From Chitinophaga eiseniae (GTDB lineage Bacteria; Bacteroidota; Bacteroidia; Chitinophagales; Chitinophagaceae): DNA of 64,000 nucleotides. Each line of letters begins with the position of its first letter. The stretch's first letter is position 1. A model generated the notes under the pieces. The model was not told the DNA's origin. It made no database searches and saw only the letters and a list, made by a program, of their open reading frames with translations. Location of the stretch: NCBI RefSeq assembly GCF_900167135.1, contig NZ_FUWZ01000001.1:930001-994000 (forward strand), in the 5' to 3' direction. Both the position numbers and the translations under genes were made by a program. Positions 35,776 through 45,773 of this stretch are shown here, in pieces.

Positions 35776-36404
35776 GGTACGTTGACGGGTTTTTCATCGG
35801 GCAGGTCCAGCCTGCCGGAGGTAAAAGCCCAGTAGGTCCAAAGCGCGACGCATAATATCAAGGCACCGCCGGCCCAGCAAAAGGAAAGCAGGAATGCTGA
35901 CAAATGCACCGGTAAGCCGTATTGATAGTTTCTGCCGATTTTTCTGACGGCCGCATCGCTGATGGCTGGCCGTAGCAGTTTTCTGTTACGGCTGGCGGTA
36001 GACCATAGTAAGTTAAACGCAAGGTTAATCAGCACAAACAGCCCGGTGTATACAGCTACGGCCGCCGTAGCGGAAGGAGTGCCATAATACCTCGCCAGCA
36101 ACGCGGTGGGGTAGGAGATACAGGTAGCCAGAAATAATATGAGCCCGTTGGCAAACATCAACAGGGTGTTGCGCCGGTAGATCTGCTTAAACATCTTGTG
36201 ATGGTTGACCCACATAATGAAGATGCTGAAAAAAGACAGGCTAAAAGCCAGGAACGACGGCCATTGCGTCAGCAGGCTGTGAACCAGTGTCTGCGGTTCG
36301 TTGTTTTCAGTAGCGGGGATACGCAGGTCCAGTACCAGCAGGGTGATAGCGATCGCAAATACACCATCGCTGAAGCCTTCTATTCTTGCCGTTTCTTTTT
36401 CCAT
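35772..36404 (-). CDS. TMEM175-like (DUF1211) membrane protein
   Basis: A 210-residue protein with six hydrophobic segments. It opens with [24 protein letters not shown], the signature of the TMEM175/DUF1211 family. Bacterial members are two-fold symmetric half-channels that form tetrameric potassium-selective pores. It is the last gene of the minus-strand operon, 9 bp after the sigma-54 response regulator. Confidence 0.88.
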   Translation of the reverse strand: MEKETARIEGFSDGVFAIAITLLVLDLRIPATENNEPQTLVHSLLTQWPSFLAFSLSFFSIFIMWVNHHKMFKQIYRRNTLLMFANGLILFLATCISYPTALLARYYGTPSATAAVAVYTGLFVLINLAFNLLWSTASRNRKLLRPAISDAAVRKIGRNYQYGLPVHLSAFLLSFCWAGGALILCVALWTYWAFTSGRLDLPDEKPVNVP

Positions 36405-36412
36405 CTGGCTGA

Positions 36413-37780
36413 TTATTTGTAAGTGGTTTTTATACCCAGTTTTTTCATCTTCGAGTACAGCGTCTGCGCTGATATGCAGAGGACGGCGGCTGCGCCCATG
36501 CTGCCGGATACACGGCCGTTGCAGGCTTTCAGCACTTTCAGGATATGGGCTCTTTCCATCTCTTCCATCGTTTCCAGTTTTTCTTCGGCAGCGAGGACCG
36601 GCAGCTGGTTGACGGGGATATCTATGGTGTTGATCTGTTCTCCCTCCGCCAGGATAAAATGTCGTTCTATCACATGTTCCAGCTCACGGACATTGCCGGG
36701 CCAGTCATGTTGCAGTAGCGTTTGCAGTGCTGCGTCACTGATACCAGTCATTTTTTTGCCGGCATTGGTGGAGAACTTTTTTAGAAAATGAAGGGTTAAC
36801 GGCGTAATATCTTCTTTGTGTTCGCGCAGTGGGGGTAACGCAATGGGGAATACGTTGAGCCGGTAGTATAAGTCGAGCCGGAATCTTCCTTCGGCAACTT
36901 CTTTCTCCAGGTTTCTGTTCGTAGCAGCGATGACGCGAACATCTACCTTGATCAGCGGGCCTCCGCCCAGTTTTTCTATTTCTTTTTCCTGCAGGGTACG
37001 AAGCAGTTTCACCTGCGCTTCCAACGGCAGCTCACCGATCTCGTCCAGAAAAAGGGTGCCACCGTGCGCCTGTTCAAATTTACCAGCACGCTTTTGGACG
37101 GCGCCCGTAAAGGCTCCCCGCTCATGGCCGAATAGCTCTGATTCCAGCAGGGAAACCGGCAGTGCCGCGCAGTTGACAGTAACAAAAGGTTTATTTTTTC
37201 TGTGGGAGTTTTTGTGGATAGCCTGCGCAAAACGTTCTTTGCCGGTGCCGCTTTCTCCCAGCAGCAGGACAGAAGTGTTGGTTGGGGCAACGATTCCCGC
37301 CTGTTCCTGCGCTTTTTTCATACTGCTGCTGTTACCGACAATGTTCGGATCGAGGACGGTCTCCGCGGCCGATGACAGTCGTTCCTCTTTTATGATCCCT
37401 GTTTCTGCACCGTAGCGGTAACGGGCGATGTCGAGCATCACAAAAAGGTCCCGTTCCCGGAAGGGTTTTACCAGGAAGCCATAGGGTTGGGTTGCTTTGG
37501 CGGCTTCCAACGTCTGCTGGTTGGTATTGGCGGAAATATACAGAAAAGGGATACGGAGCCGTTGAAGTTCTTTCCCCAGCTCAATGCCACTGGTTGGCGT
37601 TTTGAGAATGATATCCAGCAGTACCCAGTCCGGCTGCTGTTGCGCAATCAATAACCTGGCTTGTTCCACAGACGCGGCGATTCCGCAGACATCGTAACCG
37701 CCTTTGACCAGTGTCATTTTAAGGTCGTTGCCCACAATGAATTCATCTTCGACGATCAGTATTTTTTCTTTGTCGGCCAT
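36413..37780 (-). CDS. Sigma-54-dependent response regulator (NtrC-type)
   Basis: A 455-residue regulator: receiver domain with VEDE at 10-13, phosphoacceptor Asp56 in WVLLDIIL and the conserved Lys in FLVKPFRE; an AAA+ domain with GESGTGKERF, canonical GAFTGA and Walker [12 protein letters not shown]; and a C-terminal Fis-type helix-turn-helix (SMGAAAVLCISAQTLYSKMKKLGI). Once phosphorylated it should drive open-complex formation at sigma-54 promoters. It starts 10 bp after the histidine kinase gene, so the pair is a two-component system. The C-terminal part is close to that of the activator at 34162 and the two may recognise related sites. Confidence 0.93.
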   Translation of the reverse strand: MADKEKILIVEDEFIVGNDLKMTLVKGGYDVCGIAASVEQARLLIAQQQPDWVLLDIILKTPTSGIELGKELQRLRIPFLYISANTNQQTLEAAKATQPYGFLVKPFRERDLFVMLDIARYRYGAETGIIKEERLSSAAETVLDPNIVGNSSSMKKAQEQAGIVAPTNTSVLLLGESGTGKERFAQAIHKNSHRKNKPFVTVNCAALPVSLLESELFGHERGAFTGAVQKRAGKFEQAHGGTLFLDEIGELPLEAQVKLLRTLQEKEIEKLGGGPLIKVDVRVIAATNRNLEKEVAEGRFRLDLYYRLNVFPIALPPLREHKEDITPLTLHFLKKFSTNAGKKMTGISDAALQTLLQHDWPGNVRELEHVIERHFILAEGEQINTIDIPVNQLPVLAAEEKLETMEEMERAHILKVLKACNGRVSGSMGAAAVLCISAQTLYSKMKKLGIKTTYK

Positions 37781-37789
37781 AGCTTTTTT

Positions 37790-40036
37790 TTAGGTTGTCG
37801 GATGGATGGATTTTGCTGAAAAAAGTACCTGTATGGTTACGCCGTTAGCGGTACTATTAAGGTGGAAAGAGCCTTCCAGTTGTTCTGCCAGTCCTTTCAT
37901 CAGGCTCATGCCCAGCGAGCCTGATTCCTCCGGTAAAAAGGCGTCGCGTAGCCCGATACCGTCGTCGGCGATAGACAGCAGGTAATATTGTGCCCCGTTT
38001 TTTTTGAATGTTATTTCCACTACGCCGCGCCTGTCGCCGGGAAATGCGTATTTAATGGCGTTGCTGACAGCTTCGTTCAGGATCAGTCCCAATGGAACTG
38101 CCTGTACCACGTCTGCCTGAATAGCTTCGCTGTTAATGCGGAAAGTGATCTTTGAATCGGTGTCAAAACTCTCCTGCATAAAGCCTGTCAGTTCCCGGAT
38201 ATACCAGTGCATATCAATGGCGCCGAGGTTGTCGGTATGATAGAGCCGCTGATGGATCAGCGACATGGCATACATCCGGTGCTGGCTGTTTTTGATGGCT
38301 GCAAGGGCATCTGCATTGTCGAGATAGCGGGATTGAGTGTTCAGCAGGCTGATGATAATCTGGAGATTATTTTTTACGCGGTGGTGTATTTCTTTGAGCA
38401 GCCACTCTTTTTCATCCACCAGTTTTTTCAGCAGTTCATTCTGTGCATTGATGGCTTCCCGTTGTTTTTCCAGCCGGAAGGCGTTCCGCTTCTTCAGCCG
38501 GTATCTGTTGTACAACAAAGCCAGGATGAGCAGCAGCATGGCAATACCACCCATGATCACGTTTCGGAACACTCTTCCTTTCTGCAGGGAAATTTCCTGC
38601 AGTTTGCTTTTCTGGGTGAGCAGCTCTATGTCTTTGTCTTTTCTTTCTGTTTCAAACTGTAACCGGAGTACATCGAGCTGTTTGCTTTGGTTCGTGCCGG
38701 TGACGGAATCCGATAGCTGTTTAAAGCGTTGGTAGTGGGTGATGGCCGAGGCCAGGTTGCCTGTCGCAGAGTCGGCCCGGAAGGCAAGATATTCTCCTTC
38801 CGATTGTCGTACAAGCCCGCCGGGGGCTTCCTTCATGCCGCGCTGATAATCCCTGACGTATTTCTCCGCTTTGCTAAACTGGCCTGCTGCCTGCAAATAG
38901 CCGGCAATTGCCAGGCGCACGGCCTGAACAACTCCTTTGTCTTCGTGGTCGTCTTCCGGTATTTTTTTCAGGTATTCATAGTGAGGAGCCGCTTTCTGCC
39001 AGGCGTCTAAAGCCATATAGTTTTTCAGGTAGCTGATGTTTGCCTGTACCATTTGGTCGCTCTCGGTGATAGGGCCGAGTTTCCCGGTGGCGGACAGCGT
39101 ATCCAGGCTTCTGCTGTATTCTCCGCGGTGGCGCAGTGCATCAGACATGTTTAATAACAGGGTCCTGACAGTGCCCGTGTCCCGAAGATATCTTGCGTGT
39201 GCAAGCGCTTTATCAAAATAATCGAATGCCTGGTCATAATAATGTACGCTGTAATAATTCAAACCAACCCGGTTATAAATCGTTGTCATCAGCGGCCCCT
39301 GTTCGTTCATCTTTTCTGCTGTTTCCACCGCCAGCAAGTTGTAGCGAAGTGATTGCACAAAGTTGTTTGAACCGTGATACGCTTCTCCCAGAATGGAATA
39401 CAGGCCCTGTAGCCGTTCATATCCCTTCTTTTTGTAAATGGAAAGGGCTTCCTGCAATACTTGCTCGGCATCGGTGTAGTTCCCGTTTACCTGTAACAGG
39501 TCGCCGATAAACTCTTTTAATTGCGCCGCGGACAATTCATCTCCGTTTTCCAGAAAGATGTCCGCCCCTTGTTGATATAACGCAATTTTTCGGGGCAGAT
39601 CTTTGGCATTGTTGGAGTAAGTGCCTCCTAATTCAATAATGGCCTGTGCCTTTTCTTTTGCTGTACCAACCTGTGTCAACAGTTGCAATGCCTGTTCGCT
39701 GCTTGTTCTACCCTTTTCTGCCTGGCCGGATTCCCGGAAGGCCTTGGCCCGCAATAGTTTACTTAGGCCAAGGCCCCTGAGATAGTTGATTTTCCGGCTA
39801 CGGCTTTCCATTTCCTCAGCCATGCGAAAGCCCATGTTCATGTCTTCTTCCCGGGACTCCGGCTTGTCGAGGAATGCTTCACCCACGCGCAACATTCTGT
39901 GAATGGTGGCGGTATCGGCTTTACCATTCCTCAGCAGTTCACCGGCTTTGCCGGTGTCTGTATCAGCCTGGGCTAATATTGCTGCCGGCATCAGCAGGTA
40001 AATCAGCAGCAATAGCTGCTGCCGGGAATTGATCAT
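37790..40036 (-). CDS. TPR-containing sensor histidine kinase (HisKA_2/HWE type)
   Basis: A sensor with a signal peptide ([23 protein letters not shown]), a periplasmic array of TPR-like helices (~30-480; repeating [25 protein letters not shown] style units), one membrane helix ([25 protein letters not shown]) with a coiled linker, and a HisKA_2 kinase with the phosphorylated His in [24 protein letters not shown] followed by an HATPase ([21 protein letters not shown]). I start it at 40036 so that the signal peptide is clean; an ATG at 40048 would add MFQC. It is encoded immediately before its probable partner, the sigma-54 response regulator. Confidence 0.9.
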   Translation of the reverse strand: MINSRQQLLLLIYLLMPAAILAQADTDTGKAGELLRNGKADTATIHRMLRVGEAFLDKPESREEDMNMGFRMAEEMESRSRKINYLRGLGLSKLLRAKAFRESGQAEKGRTSSEQALQLLTQVGTAKEKAQAIIELGGTYSNNAKDLPRKIALYQQGADIFLENGDELSAAQLKEFIGDLLQVNGNYTDAEQVLQEALSIYKKKGYERLQGLYSILGEAYHGSNNFVQSLRYNLLAVETAEKMNEQGPLMTTIYNRVGLNYYSVHYYDQAFDYFDKALAHARYLRDTGTVRTLLLNMSDALRHRGEYSRSLDTLSATGKLGPITESDQMVQANISYLKNYMALDAWQKAAPHYEYLKKIPEDDHEDKGVVQAVRLAIAGYLQAAGQFSKAEKYVRDYQRGMKEAPGGLVRQSEGEYLAFRADSATGNLASAITHYQRFKQLSDSVTGTNQSKQLDVLRLQFETERKDKDIELLTQKSKLQEISLQKGRVFRNVIMGGIAMLLLILALLYNRYRLKKRNAFRLEKQREAINAQNELLKKLVDEKEWLLKEIHHRVKNNLQIIISLLNTQSRYLDNADALAAIKNSQHRMYAMSLIHQRLYHTDNLGAIDMHWYIRELTGFMQESFDTDSKITFRINSEAIQADVVQAVPLGLILNEAVSNAIKYAFPGDRRGVVEITFKKNGAQYYLLSIADDGIGLRDAFLPEESGSLGMSLMKGLAEQLEGSFHLNSTANGVTIQVLFSAKSIHPTT

Positions 40037-40051
40037 ACATTGAAACATTGG

Positions 40052-40744
40052 TTATTCTTCTTTTTGCGCGGACATTTCTCCCTGCAGGTAACAGATCACG
40101 ATGGCTACGCCGGGTATAATAATAGCGCTCAGTCCCGCCCACCGGGCAACGAGTGCGCCGATGATACAGCCGGCCAGGAACCCGCCGATGGTGACAGCTT
40201 GTTTTTTTAGCCCCGATACCGATATTTCGTTGCCCTGCCAGCCATTCCTGATAATGTTGCCCAGGTCCAGCGCGGCTTGTGTGACATTGCCTGTCATCAT
40301 AGTGGTAGGGCCATGTGTTTCCCTGGCAAAGAGCTTCCCGAAGGCGTTCTGTAGGCCCATTCCCAATACTGTGACCATAACGATAAGATAGGTTACCGGT
40401 TTTTCTTCCAGAGATGTTAATATCGGCAGGAAAAAAGCAGCGATTCCGCAGGCCGTCAAAATTAGGCCTTCTGCCAGTAAAATGCGGTATTTTTTTACTG
40501 TTTTTTCCGCCAGCCATCCACCCGCCATGACAGCCACTATAAATACGGGAAAAGTGATTAGCTTGATCCATGCCGTGCCACTGGTACTTCCGGCGGATAC
40601 CTGTGCTGCGAATACAATGAAGTTGCCGGTAACATGCGCGGAAAAAATGGAATCGCCGGACACGAAAGTCGCGGTGTCGCAATAGCCTGCCACCCACGCC
40701 AGCAGGAAAGTGACCCAGTTAATACTATGTTTTTGTTCTGTCAT
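40052..40744 (-). CDS. DUF1275 (YoaK-like) membrane protein
   Basis: A 230-residue inner-membrane protein with about six hydrophobic segments. The N-terminal signature WVAGYCDTATFVSGDSIFSAHVTGNFIVFAA identifies DUF1275/YoaK. Function is unknown in this family; members are often regulated with stress genes. It lies between dps and the histidine kinase in the minus-strand operon, with gaps of 26 bp and a few bp. Confidence 0.88.
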   Translation of the reverse strand: MTEQKHSINWVTFLLAWVAGYCDTATFVSGDSIFSAHVTGNFIVFAAQVSAGSTSGTAWIKLITFPVFIVAVMAGGWLAEKTVKKYRILLAEGLILTACGIAAFFLPILTSLEEKPVTYLIVMVTVLGMGLQNAFGKLFARETHGPTTMMTGNVTQAALDLGNIIRNGWQGNEISVSGLKKQAVTIGGFLAGCIIGALVARWAGLSAIIIPGVAIVICYLQGEMSAQKEE

Positions 40745-40770
40745 ACCGGTTGTTTGTTTAGATGAACAAT

Positions 40771-41244
40771 TTACTCCAGGTGAGCCCGGAGCATCCAGGC
40801 CATTTTCTCATGTATTTCCATCAGCCCTGTGATGTAATCACTGGTGCCGGCATCATGGAGGGCAGTACCATAATGGTTAATGTTCTCCCGGAGATGAATC
40901 AGGATACTTTCGTGATCGTGCAGCAGATCTTTGATAAACCCGGTACCGTCGTTTTTCTCTCTCGTCATTTCTGTGAGGTGGGTCAGGGCCAGAAATTCTT
41001 TGAGCGTGGCCGGTGGAAAATGCCCCAGCGTGCGGATACGTTCTGCCAGACCGTCGATGATTTCTTCCAGTTGCTGGTACTGACTTTCAAAGAAAATATG
41101 TTTGCTGTGAAAGTCGGACCCCGTCACGCACCAGTGCGCCTTCCTTGTTTTGGTATACAGTAAAAATTCATCTGCCATTATTTTACCCAATGAATGGGAT
41201 ACCGCGGCCAGATGTTTTTGTTCGATGCCGATATTGGCTTGCAT
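40771..41244 (-). CDS. dps: Dps-family DNA-binding ferritin
   Basis: A 157-residue Dps-type miniferritin. The inter-subunit ferroxidase ligands are visible: His in TRKAHWCVTGSDFHSKHIFFESQYQQLEEIIDGLAERI (His, His, Asp/Glu positions of the Dps pattern). Dps dodecamers store iron using H2O2 and protect DNA in oxidative stress and starvation. Its place in an operon with isochorismatase-like, amidohydrolase, DoxX and two-component genes supports a redox-stress setting. It starts 12 bp after DoxX. Confidence 0.92.
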   Translation of the reverse strand: MQANIGIEQKHLAAVSHSLGKIMADEFLLYTKTRKAHWCVTGSDFHSKHIFFESQYQQLEEIIDGLAERIRTLGHFPPATLKEFLALTHLTEMTREKNDGTGFIKDLLHDHESILIHLRENINHYGTALHDAGTSDYITGLMEIHEKMAWMLRAHLE

Positions 41245-41255
41245 GTGTTGATGAT

Positions 41256-41696
41256 TTAGAAAAGGTGATATAAAAATTGTACGTCTATGGAATAGCTGCC
41301 AGGACCCAATAGCAGCAGCAACAAAAGGGACAGCGTGTACATATAGGGCACGTCCCGTACTTCAGGACTGTCTTTCCGATGCACAATAAAATAGCCGATG
41401 GCGGTTACACTGATGGTAGGCAGTATCGCCAGGCGGGTAAATAGTCCCAGTGCCATCAGGAAGGGCACTACGGTGTCGGCGAATGCAGCTACAAGCCCAT
41501 TCAGCTTTTCGGGCAGATGCAGCGGATTGGGGACATGCTCCTTTTGCCCGTTTTGCAAACGGAATTTTTTCATGCCATGTACACGGAACAGTTCAAAAGC
41601 GAGCAATACCCGGAAAGCCAGCAATGTATAGTTATTGATGGCGCTCCCGGCATCCGAGTACAGGAGATGGCGGATGATCTCATTCATATCAAACAT
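41256..41696 (-). CDS. DoxX-family membrane protein
   Basis: About 146 residues with four hydrophobic segments (ALLAFRVLLAFELF, FADTVVPFLMALGLFTRLAILPTI, YMYTLSLLLLLLLGPG and one more). The FRVHGMKKFRLQNG region and GLFTRLA pattern fit DoxX/MhqP-type proteins. I chose the ATG at 41696 because it follows the amidohydrolase stop (41698-41700) by one base, a coupled start; an ATG at 41729 would overlap that gene. B. subtilis MhqP of this family belongs to a quinone-stress regulon. Confidence 0.85.
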   Translation of the reverse strand: MFDMNEIIRHLLYSDAGSAINNYTLLAFRVLLAFELFRVHGMKKFRLQNGQKEHVPNPLHLPEKLNGLVAAFADTVVPFLMALGLFTRLAILPTISVTAIGYFIVHRKDSPEVRDVPYMYTLSLLLLLLLGPGSYSIDVQFLYHLF

Positions 41697-41697
41697 T

Positions 41698-43578
41698 TTA
41701 AAAAGCAAAACAGGAGCATCCGAAAACACCCCAGAAAGCGCTGTAGTTATTGACCGGCAGAGGGTTCAGCCTGGCTATATTGTGATCGTGCCCATGTACG
41801 TCGCAGCTTCCGGCGCAGCAGTGTACCTGACTGGCAATGGCGGCCGGATTGTTTTTTACCGGGCTGCCTTTGGCCGGAGAATAATAACCTCCAAACTGGT
41901 TGACCGGCGACCATTCGGGCAGCACGGGAATAGCAGGGGGAGAGTAGGACTTAAACTCGTCGCTGCCATACACGATTTTCCCGCCTACGATCGTCAGAAT
42001 GGACGCTATGTGTTTGATGTCTTCTTCCTGTATGGTAAAATAGTCGGCGTCCAACACCGCCAGGTCTGCCAGCTGGCCTGTTTTGATACACCCTTTAAGG
42101 TGCTGTTCATCAGAGAACCAGGCGCTGCCCCGGGTGTATAATTCGAGAGCGGTTTCTCTGCTCAGCCTGGTGGCGTCGTCATAAAGCTGCATGCCGCCTG
42201 CTGTTTTGCCGGCGGACAACCAGTAGAGGGCTATCCACGGATTATAGCTGCTGACGCGGGTGGCGTCTGTGCCGGCGCCTACCGGCACGCCTGCCTGCAG
42301 CATCCTTTTCACCGGTGGCGTATGCGCGGCCGCTGTCTTGCCGTAGCGATCAGTAAAGTATTCTCCCTGGAAAGCCATCCGGCTCTGGATAGCGATACCG
42401 CCGCCAAGGGCCTTCACCCGGTCAATGTTCCGCTCATCGATGGTTTCAGCATGGTCAAATATCCAGTGTAGTCCGTCGAATGGAATATCCCTGTTCACTT
42501 TTTCGAAAACATCGAGGAAGCGGGTGATACTTTCATTGTAGGTGGCGTGTAACCGGAATGGCCAGCGGTTTTCCACGAGATGACGTACCACTTTCTCGAG
42601 TTCGGCTTCCATAGTTTCCGGCAGATCGGGCCGGGGCTGTAGAAAATCTTCAAAATCGGCGGCTGAAAATACAAGCATTTCACCTGCACCGTTGTGCCGG
42701 TACATGTCGTCACCCTGATGGACTTTCACCGTGCTGGTCCAGTTTTTAAAATCTTCCAGTTCCTGTTTGGGCCTTTGTGTAAAGAGATTGTACGCAATGC
42801 GTACGGTCAACTGTTGTTTCTGGTGAAGTTCGCTGATCACCTGGTAGTCGTCCGGGTAGTTCTGAAAGCCACCACCGGCGTCAATCACACTGGTAATACC
42901 AAACCTGTTCAGCTCTGTCATAAAGTGACGGGTAGAGTTGACCTGGTGCTCGTGAGAAAGCCTGGGTCCTTTTGCCAGTGTGGAATATAGTATCATTGCG
43001 TTGGGACTGGCAAGGAGCAGCCCTGTAGGTTCTCCTTTGCGGTCCCTTTCTATGATACCGCCGGGAGGTGCCGGTGTGTCTTTGGTGAAACCTACAGCCC
43101 GCAGGGCCGCGCGGTTCAGGAATGCACGATCATACAGGTGCATGATGAAGACCGGCGTGTCCGGGGCAATGGTGTTGAGCTCATCGAGTGTGGGCATCCT
43201 CTTTTCTGCAAACTGATGTTCGGTCCATCCGCCTACTACTCTTACCCATTGGGGTGGTGGTGTGACGGCCACTTGTTTTTTCAGCATAGCCAAAGCGTCG
43301 GCGAGGGAAGGAACGCCGTCCCATCTCAGTTCGAGATTGTAATTCAGCCCTCCGCGAATGAGGTGGATGTGGGAGTCGTTGAGTCCGGGGATTACCCGTT
43401 TTCCTTTAAGGTCTATTTGTACTGTTCCTGCTGCGCCATATTGCTGAAGGATGATCTGGTCATCACCCACGGCCACGAACCGGCCCTCGTTGATGGCAAC
43501 GGCTGTGGCGCGGGGATTAGATGGATCCACGGTATGTATCTTGCCGTTATATAGCACGAGATCTGCTTTTTTATTCAT
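41698..43578 (-). CDS. YtcJ-like amidohydrolase
   Basis: A 626-residue amidohydrolase of the YtcJ-like branch. The metal site includes the HxH motif in GLNDSHIHL (near 70), later His residues in WIFDHAETID and ALGGGIAIQSRMAFQ and the Asp in VPVGAGTDATRVSSYNPW. Substrates of this branch are N-acyl or cyclic amides, otherwise unclear. The last ~45 residues (QVHCCAGSCDVHGHDHN ... FWGVFGCSCFAF) form a Cys/His-rich tail, unusual for the fold. It has no signal peptide. The gene follows the M17_N gene by 12 bp and is coupled to DoxX. Confidence 0.88.
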   Translation of the reverse strand: MNKKADLVLYNGKIHTVDPSNPRATAVAINEGRFVAVGDDQIILQQYGAAGTVQIDLKGKRVIPGLNDSHIHLIRGGLNYNLELRWDGVPSLADALAMLKKQVAVTPPPQWVRVVGGWTEHQFAEKRMPTLDELNTIAPDTPVFIMHLYDRAFLNRAALRAVGFTKDTPAPPGGIIERDRKGEPTGLLLASPNAMILYSTLAKGPRLSHEHQVNSTRHFMTELNRFGITSVIDAGGGFQNYPDDYQVISELHQKQQLTVRIAYNLFTQRPKQELEDFKNWTSTVKVHQGDDMYRHNGAGEMLVFSAADFEDFLQPRPDLPETMEAELEKVVRHLVENRWPFRLHATYNESITRFLDVFEKVNRDIPFDGLHWIFDHAETIDERNIDRVKALGGGIAIQSRMAFQGEYFTDRYGKTAAAHTPPVKRMLQAGVPVGAGTDATRVSSYNPWIALYWLSAGKTAGGMQLYDDATRLSRETALELYTRGSAWFSDEQHLKGCIKTGQLADLAVLDADYFTIQEEDIKHIASILTIVGGKIVYGSDEFKSYSPPAIPVLPEWSPVNQFGGYYSPAKGSPVKNNPAAIASQVHCCAGSCDVHGHDHNIARLNPLPVNNYSAFWGVFGCSCFAF

Positions 43579-43590
43579 GATGGCGGTGTT

Positions 43591-44340
43591 TTAGTTGTTA
43601 AAAGATGCAATGGCTTCCCTGATACCTTCTCCTGCTATTTCAAAAAATGCCGGCCCGGCCAGCAATGTGGCCTGGTTCATGGACTTTACAGGGGAAAGGT
43701 GTTGCTTTTGCAGGTAGCGTTGTGTGCGCCAGGCATTGATGATCCCTTTGGTAACATTGGCAGCTACCAATGCCGTGGGAGCATCGACGCCCGCATCTTT
43801 GATGTCGCTGGCAAAGGCAAAGCCGGATACGCCGAGCCGGGTCGCTTCACGCAGGGCCACAGCGCCAACATTGATCATCATGTCTGCATTAAATTGATGA
43901 CGGTCACCCAGACCGATCAACAATAGTTTCGGCGCTTTTATGGCGCCTTTGGGCGGAGTGATCAATAGTGTTTCCAGGTAATGTCCTTCGAACTTTCCAC
44001 TCTTTCTTAATTCAGTGATCTGTCCCCTGAGCGCTTCGTCGAGATGCACCATTCCATTAAGAGCGGCTGGTAGCGCAGGAGCCTGAAAAATGTCGCCTTC
44101 GGTATATTCAAATACACAGGCGACCTGTAAAGGCGCTACAGCAGCGGAAGGACCTTGTACTAACCCAATAATGGATATGCCCTCTGCTTTGCCCCATACT
44201 TTTGACGTGCCTATGGGCGTGGTTTTAGCGGGGCTGTCGGTCTGCTGGCCTGATAATGCAACGGAATACAACAAAAAGACCGAAACGCTCATGCAAAGAA
44301 CGAATGCCCGCTGACATCGGGTAGTGAATATTTTATTCAT
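43591..44340 (-). CDS. Secreted M17 peptidase N-terminal-domain protein
   Basis: A 249-residue protein with an N-terminal signal segment (RAFVLCMSVSVFLLYSVALSG) and the N-terminal, non-catalytic macro-like domain of leucyl aminopeptidases (PF02789): KAPKLLLIGLGDRHQFNADMMINVGAVALREATRLGVSGFAF. The catalytic M17 domain that binds two metals is missing, so it is not a peptidase. The short stand-alone domain may bind a nucleotide-like or peptide ligand. I start it at 44340 (MNKIF), 16 bp after the porin's stop; an upstream start would overlap the porin gene. Confidence 0.75.
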   Translation of the reverse strand: MNKIFTTRCQRAFVLCMSVSVFLLYSVALSGQQTDSPAKTTPIGTSKVWGKAEGISIIGLVQGPSAAVAPLQVACVFEYTEGDIFQAPALPAALNGMVHLDEALRGQITELRKSGKFEGHYLETLLITPPKGAIKAPKLLLIGLGDRHQFNADMMINVGAVALREATRLGVSGFAFASDIKDAGVDAPTALVAANVTKGIINAWRTQRYLQKQHLSPVKSMNQATLLAGPAFFEIAGEGIREAIASFNN

Positions 44341-44356
44341 GGTGTATTGTTTTATG

Positions 44357-45748
44357 CTAGAATTTGAGACTGATCCTGGTGTTGATAAACAGGCCATCCT
44401 TTGAAGCAGGTGTTATATCCCTGATAAAGGCACCTGCTTTGAAATATTGAAAGCCACAGTTCAACGAGATAAATTTGTTCAAACTGTACATGAAGCTCGC
44501 GAGCCAGGCCGTGCCAATATGTCTTTCTGCAGATGTTGATCCGGCGACGTTAAATCCTCCGCCGGGTCTGTAAACACCATCCTGTAATGAATAGCGCCAA
44601 TTGAGTACCACATCCGCCTGTGCCATTATCTTCTTACCAATATTGATAGTGGCATAGGGGTGTAAATCTATCAGGTTAACAGGACCGATCTGTGGACTGA
44701 AGCCGAAGTATCCGCCTTTGGGATAGAGTGGATTGAAAGACTGAAGATGACCGTCTCCTTTTTGTCTGTCTCCTGAGATGTAATCATTCCGCAGGCTGAT
44801 CGCCGGACTACCGGGCAGGTGTTCAAACAGGTAGCCCGCTTCCACGGACGCCGTCCAGGCGTTGATGCGACCATCTCCAAAAGAACCGAACTGCCAGGCG
44901 GCTTCCAGGTTGTAAATGAAACCGCCACCATAGCGCCATATCCGGGTGCCTGCTGTATGCCGCAATTCTTTATGGATGCCTTCTTCAAACGTAGAGCGGT
45001 CGCGCTTAATACCGATGTAATACAAGTCGATATTAGGAAAGGCGGGAAGAATAATTTTGCTATACAATCCCCAGAGGTTGACCTGCTTGCTGCGTTTATT
45101 GTCAAAAGCGCCGGTGTAGGTGGTATCAGCCATCATCGCAAATCCGTCGACGCTCCATCGCGGAGTGGTGTACATCAGTTTGGCCCCGTCGAAATACAGC
45201 CGGAGGTTAGGTCCTTCTCTTACGGAGATCAGTCTGCCGCTGCCATAATCCAGTTCCTGCCTGCCGGCGCGAAGGACCAGTTGCTGGTCTTTTCTTCTGA
45301 TGATAGCAGCATCGATGAAGAGGTTTTGTATATTAAGATGGTCTTCATCGATAGGACGGGGACCATTGTCCCTTCCGGTTTCCCAGGCGCTTCTGAGCTG
45401 TGTGAAAATCCTGAACCGTTCATGCAGATGGAGATCTGCGTGCAGGTCATAACGTTGCAGCAAAAAAACATTGCGCCCAATGCCCAGCCTTCCCCAGTCT
45501 TCGTTGTTAAAATCAACATACTCCATTCTGGCGCTTCCGCCGAAAGAGATGTAGGCGCTCCCGTCTTTTGACAGGCTGGTGTATTTTATTTTCCGGTAGA
45601 AGTTCCGGGTGGAATCTTTCAGTCCTGAATAGTCTTCATCAAAGCGCATCAGTTTAAAGCTTTGCCCTTTCACCCTGACGGCGGAAGAAAGACAAATAGT
45701 GACCAGAACGGCTAAACGAATAAGACGGGAAAGGCGTTTTATTGGCAA
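44357..45748 (-). CDS. Outer-membrane porin, alginate export (AlgE-like) family
   Basis: A 463-residue beta-barrel protein with a signal peptide (MPIKRLSRLIRLAVLVTICLSSA...). The body is rich in alternating strands and girdle aromatics and carries SFGGSARMEYVDFNNEDWG and LRAGRQELDYGSGRLISVREGPNLRLYFDG, a pattern of the alginate-export / AlgE-like porins (PF13372), ending in the C-terminal Phe of RISLKF. It likely passes small solutes; substrate unknown. Second gene of the operon, 25 bp after the isochorismatase-like gene. Confidence 0.85.
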   Translation of the reverse strand: MPIKRLSRLIRLAVLVTICLSSAVRVKGQSFKLMRFDEDYSGLKDSTRNFYRKIKYTSLSKDGSAYISFGGSARMEYVDFNNEDWGRLGIGRNVFLLQRYDLHADLHLHERFRIFTQLRSAWETGRDNGPRPIDEDHLNIQNLFIDAAIIRRKDQQLVLRAGRQELDYGSGRLISVREGPNLRLYFDGAKLMYTTPRWSVDGFAMMADTTYTGAFDNKRSKQVNLWGLYSKIILPAFPNIDLYYIGIKRDRSTFEEGIHKELRHTAGTRIWRYGGGFIYNLEAAWQFGSFGDGRINAWTASVEAGYLFEHLPGSPAISLRNDYISGDRQKGDGHLQSFNPLYPKGGYFGFSPQIGPVNLIDLHPYATINIGKKIMAQADVVLNWRYSLQDGVYRPGGGFNVAGSTSAERHIGTAWLASFMYSLNKFISLNCGFQYFKAGAFIRDITPASKDGLFINTRISLKF

Positions 45749-45773
45749 TTGGAGCAGTTTTTAAAGGAATGGT

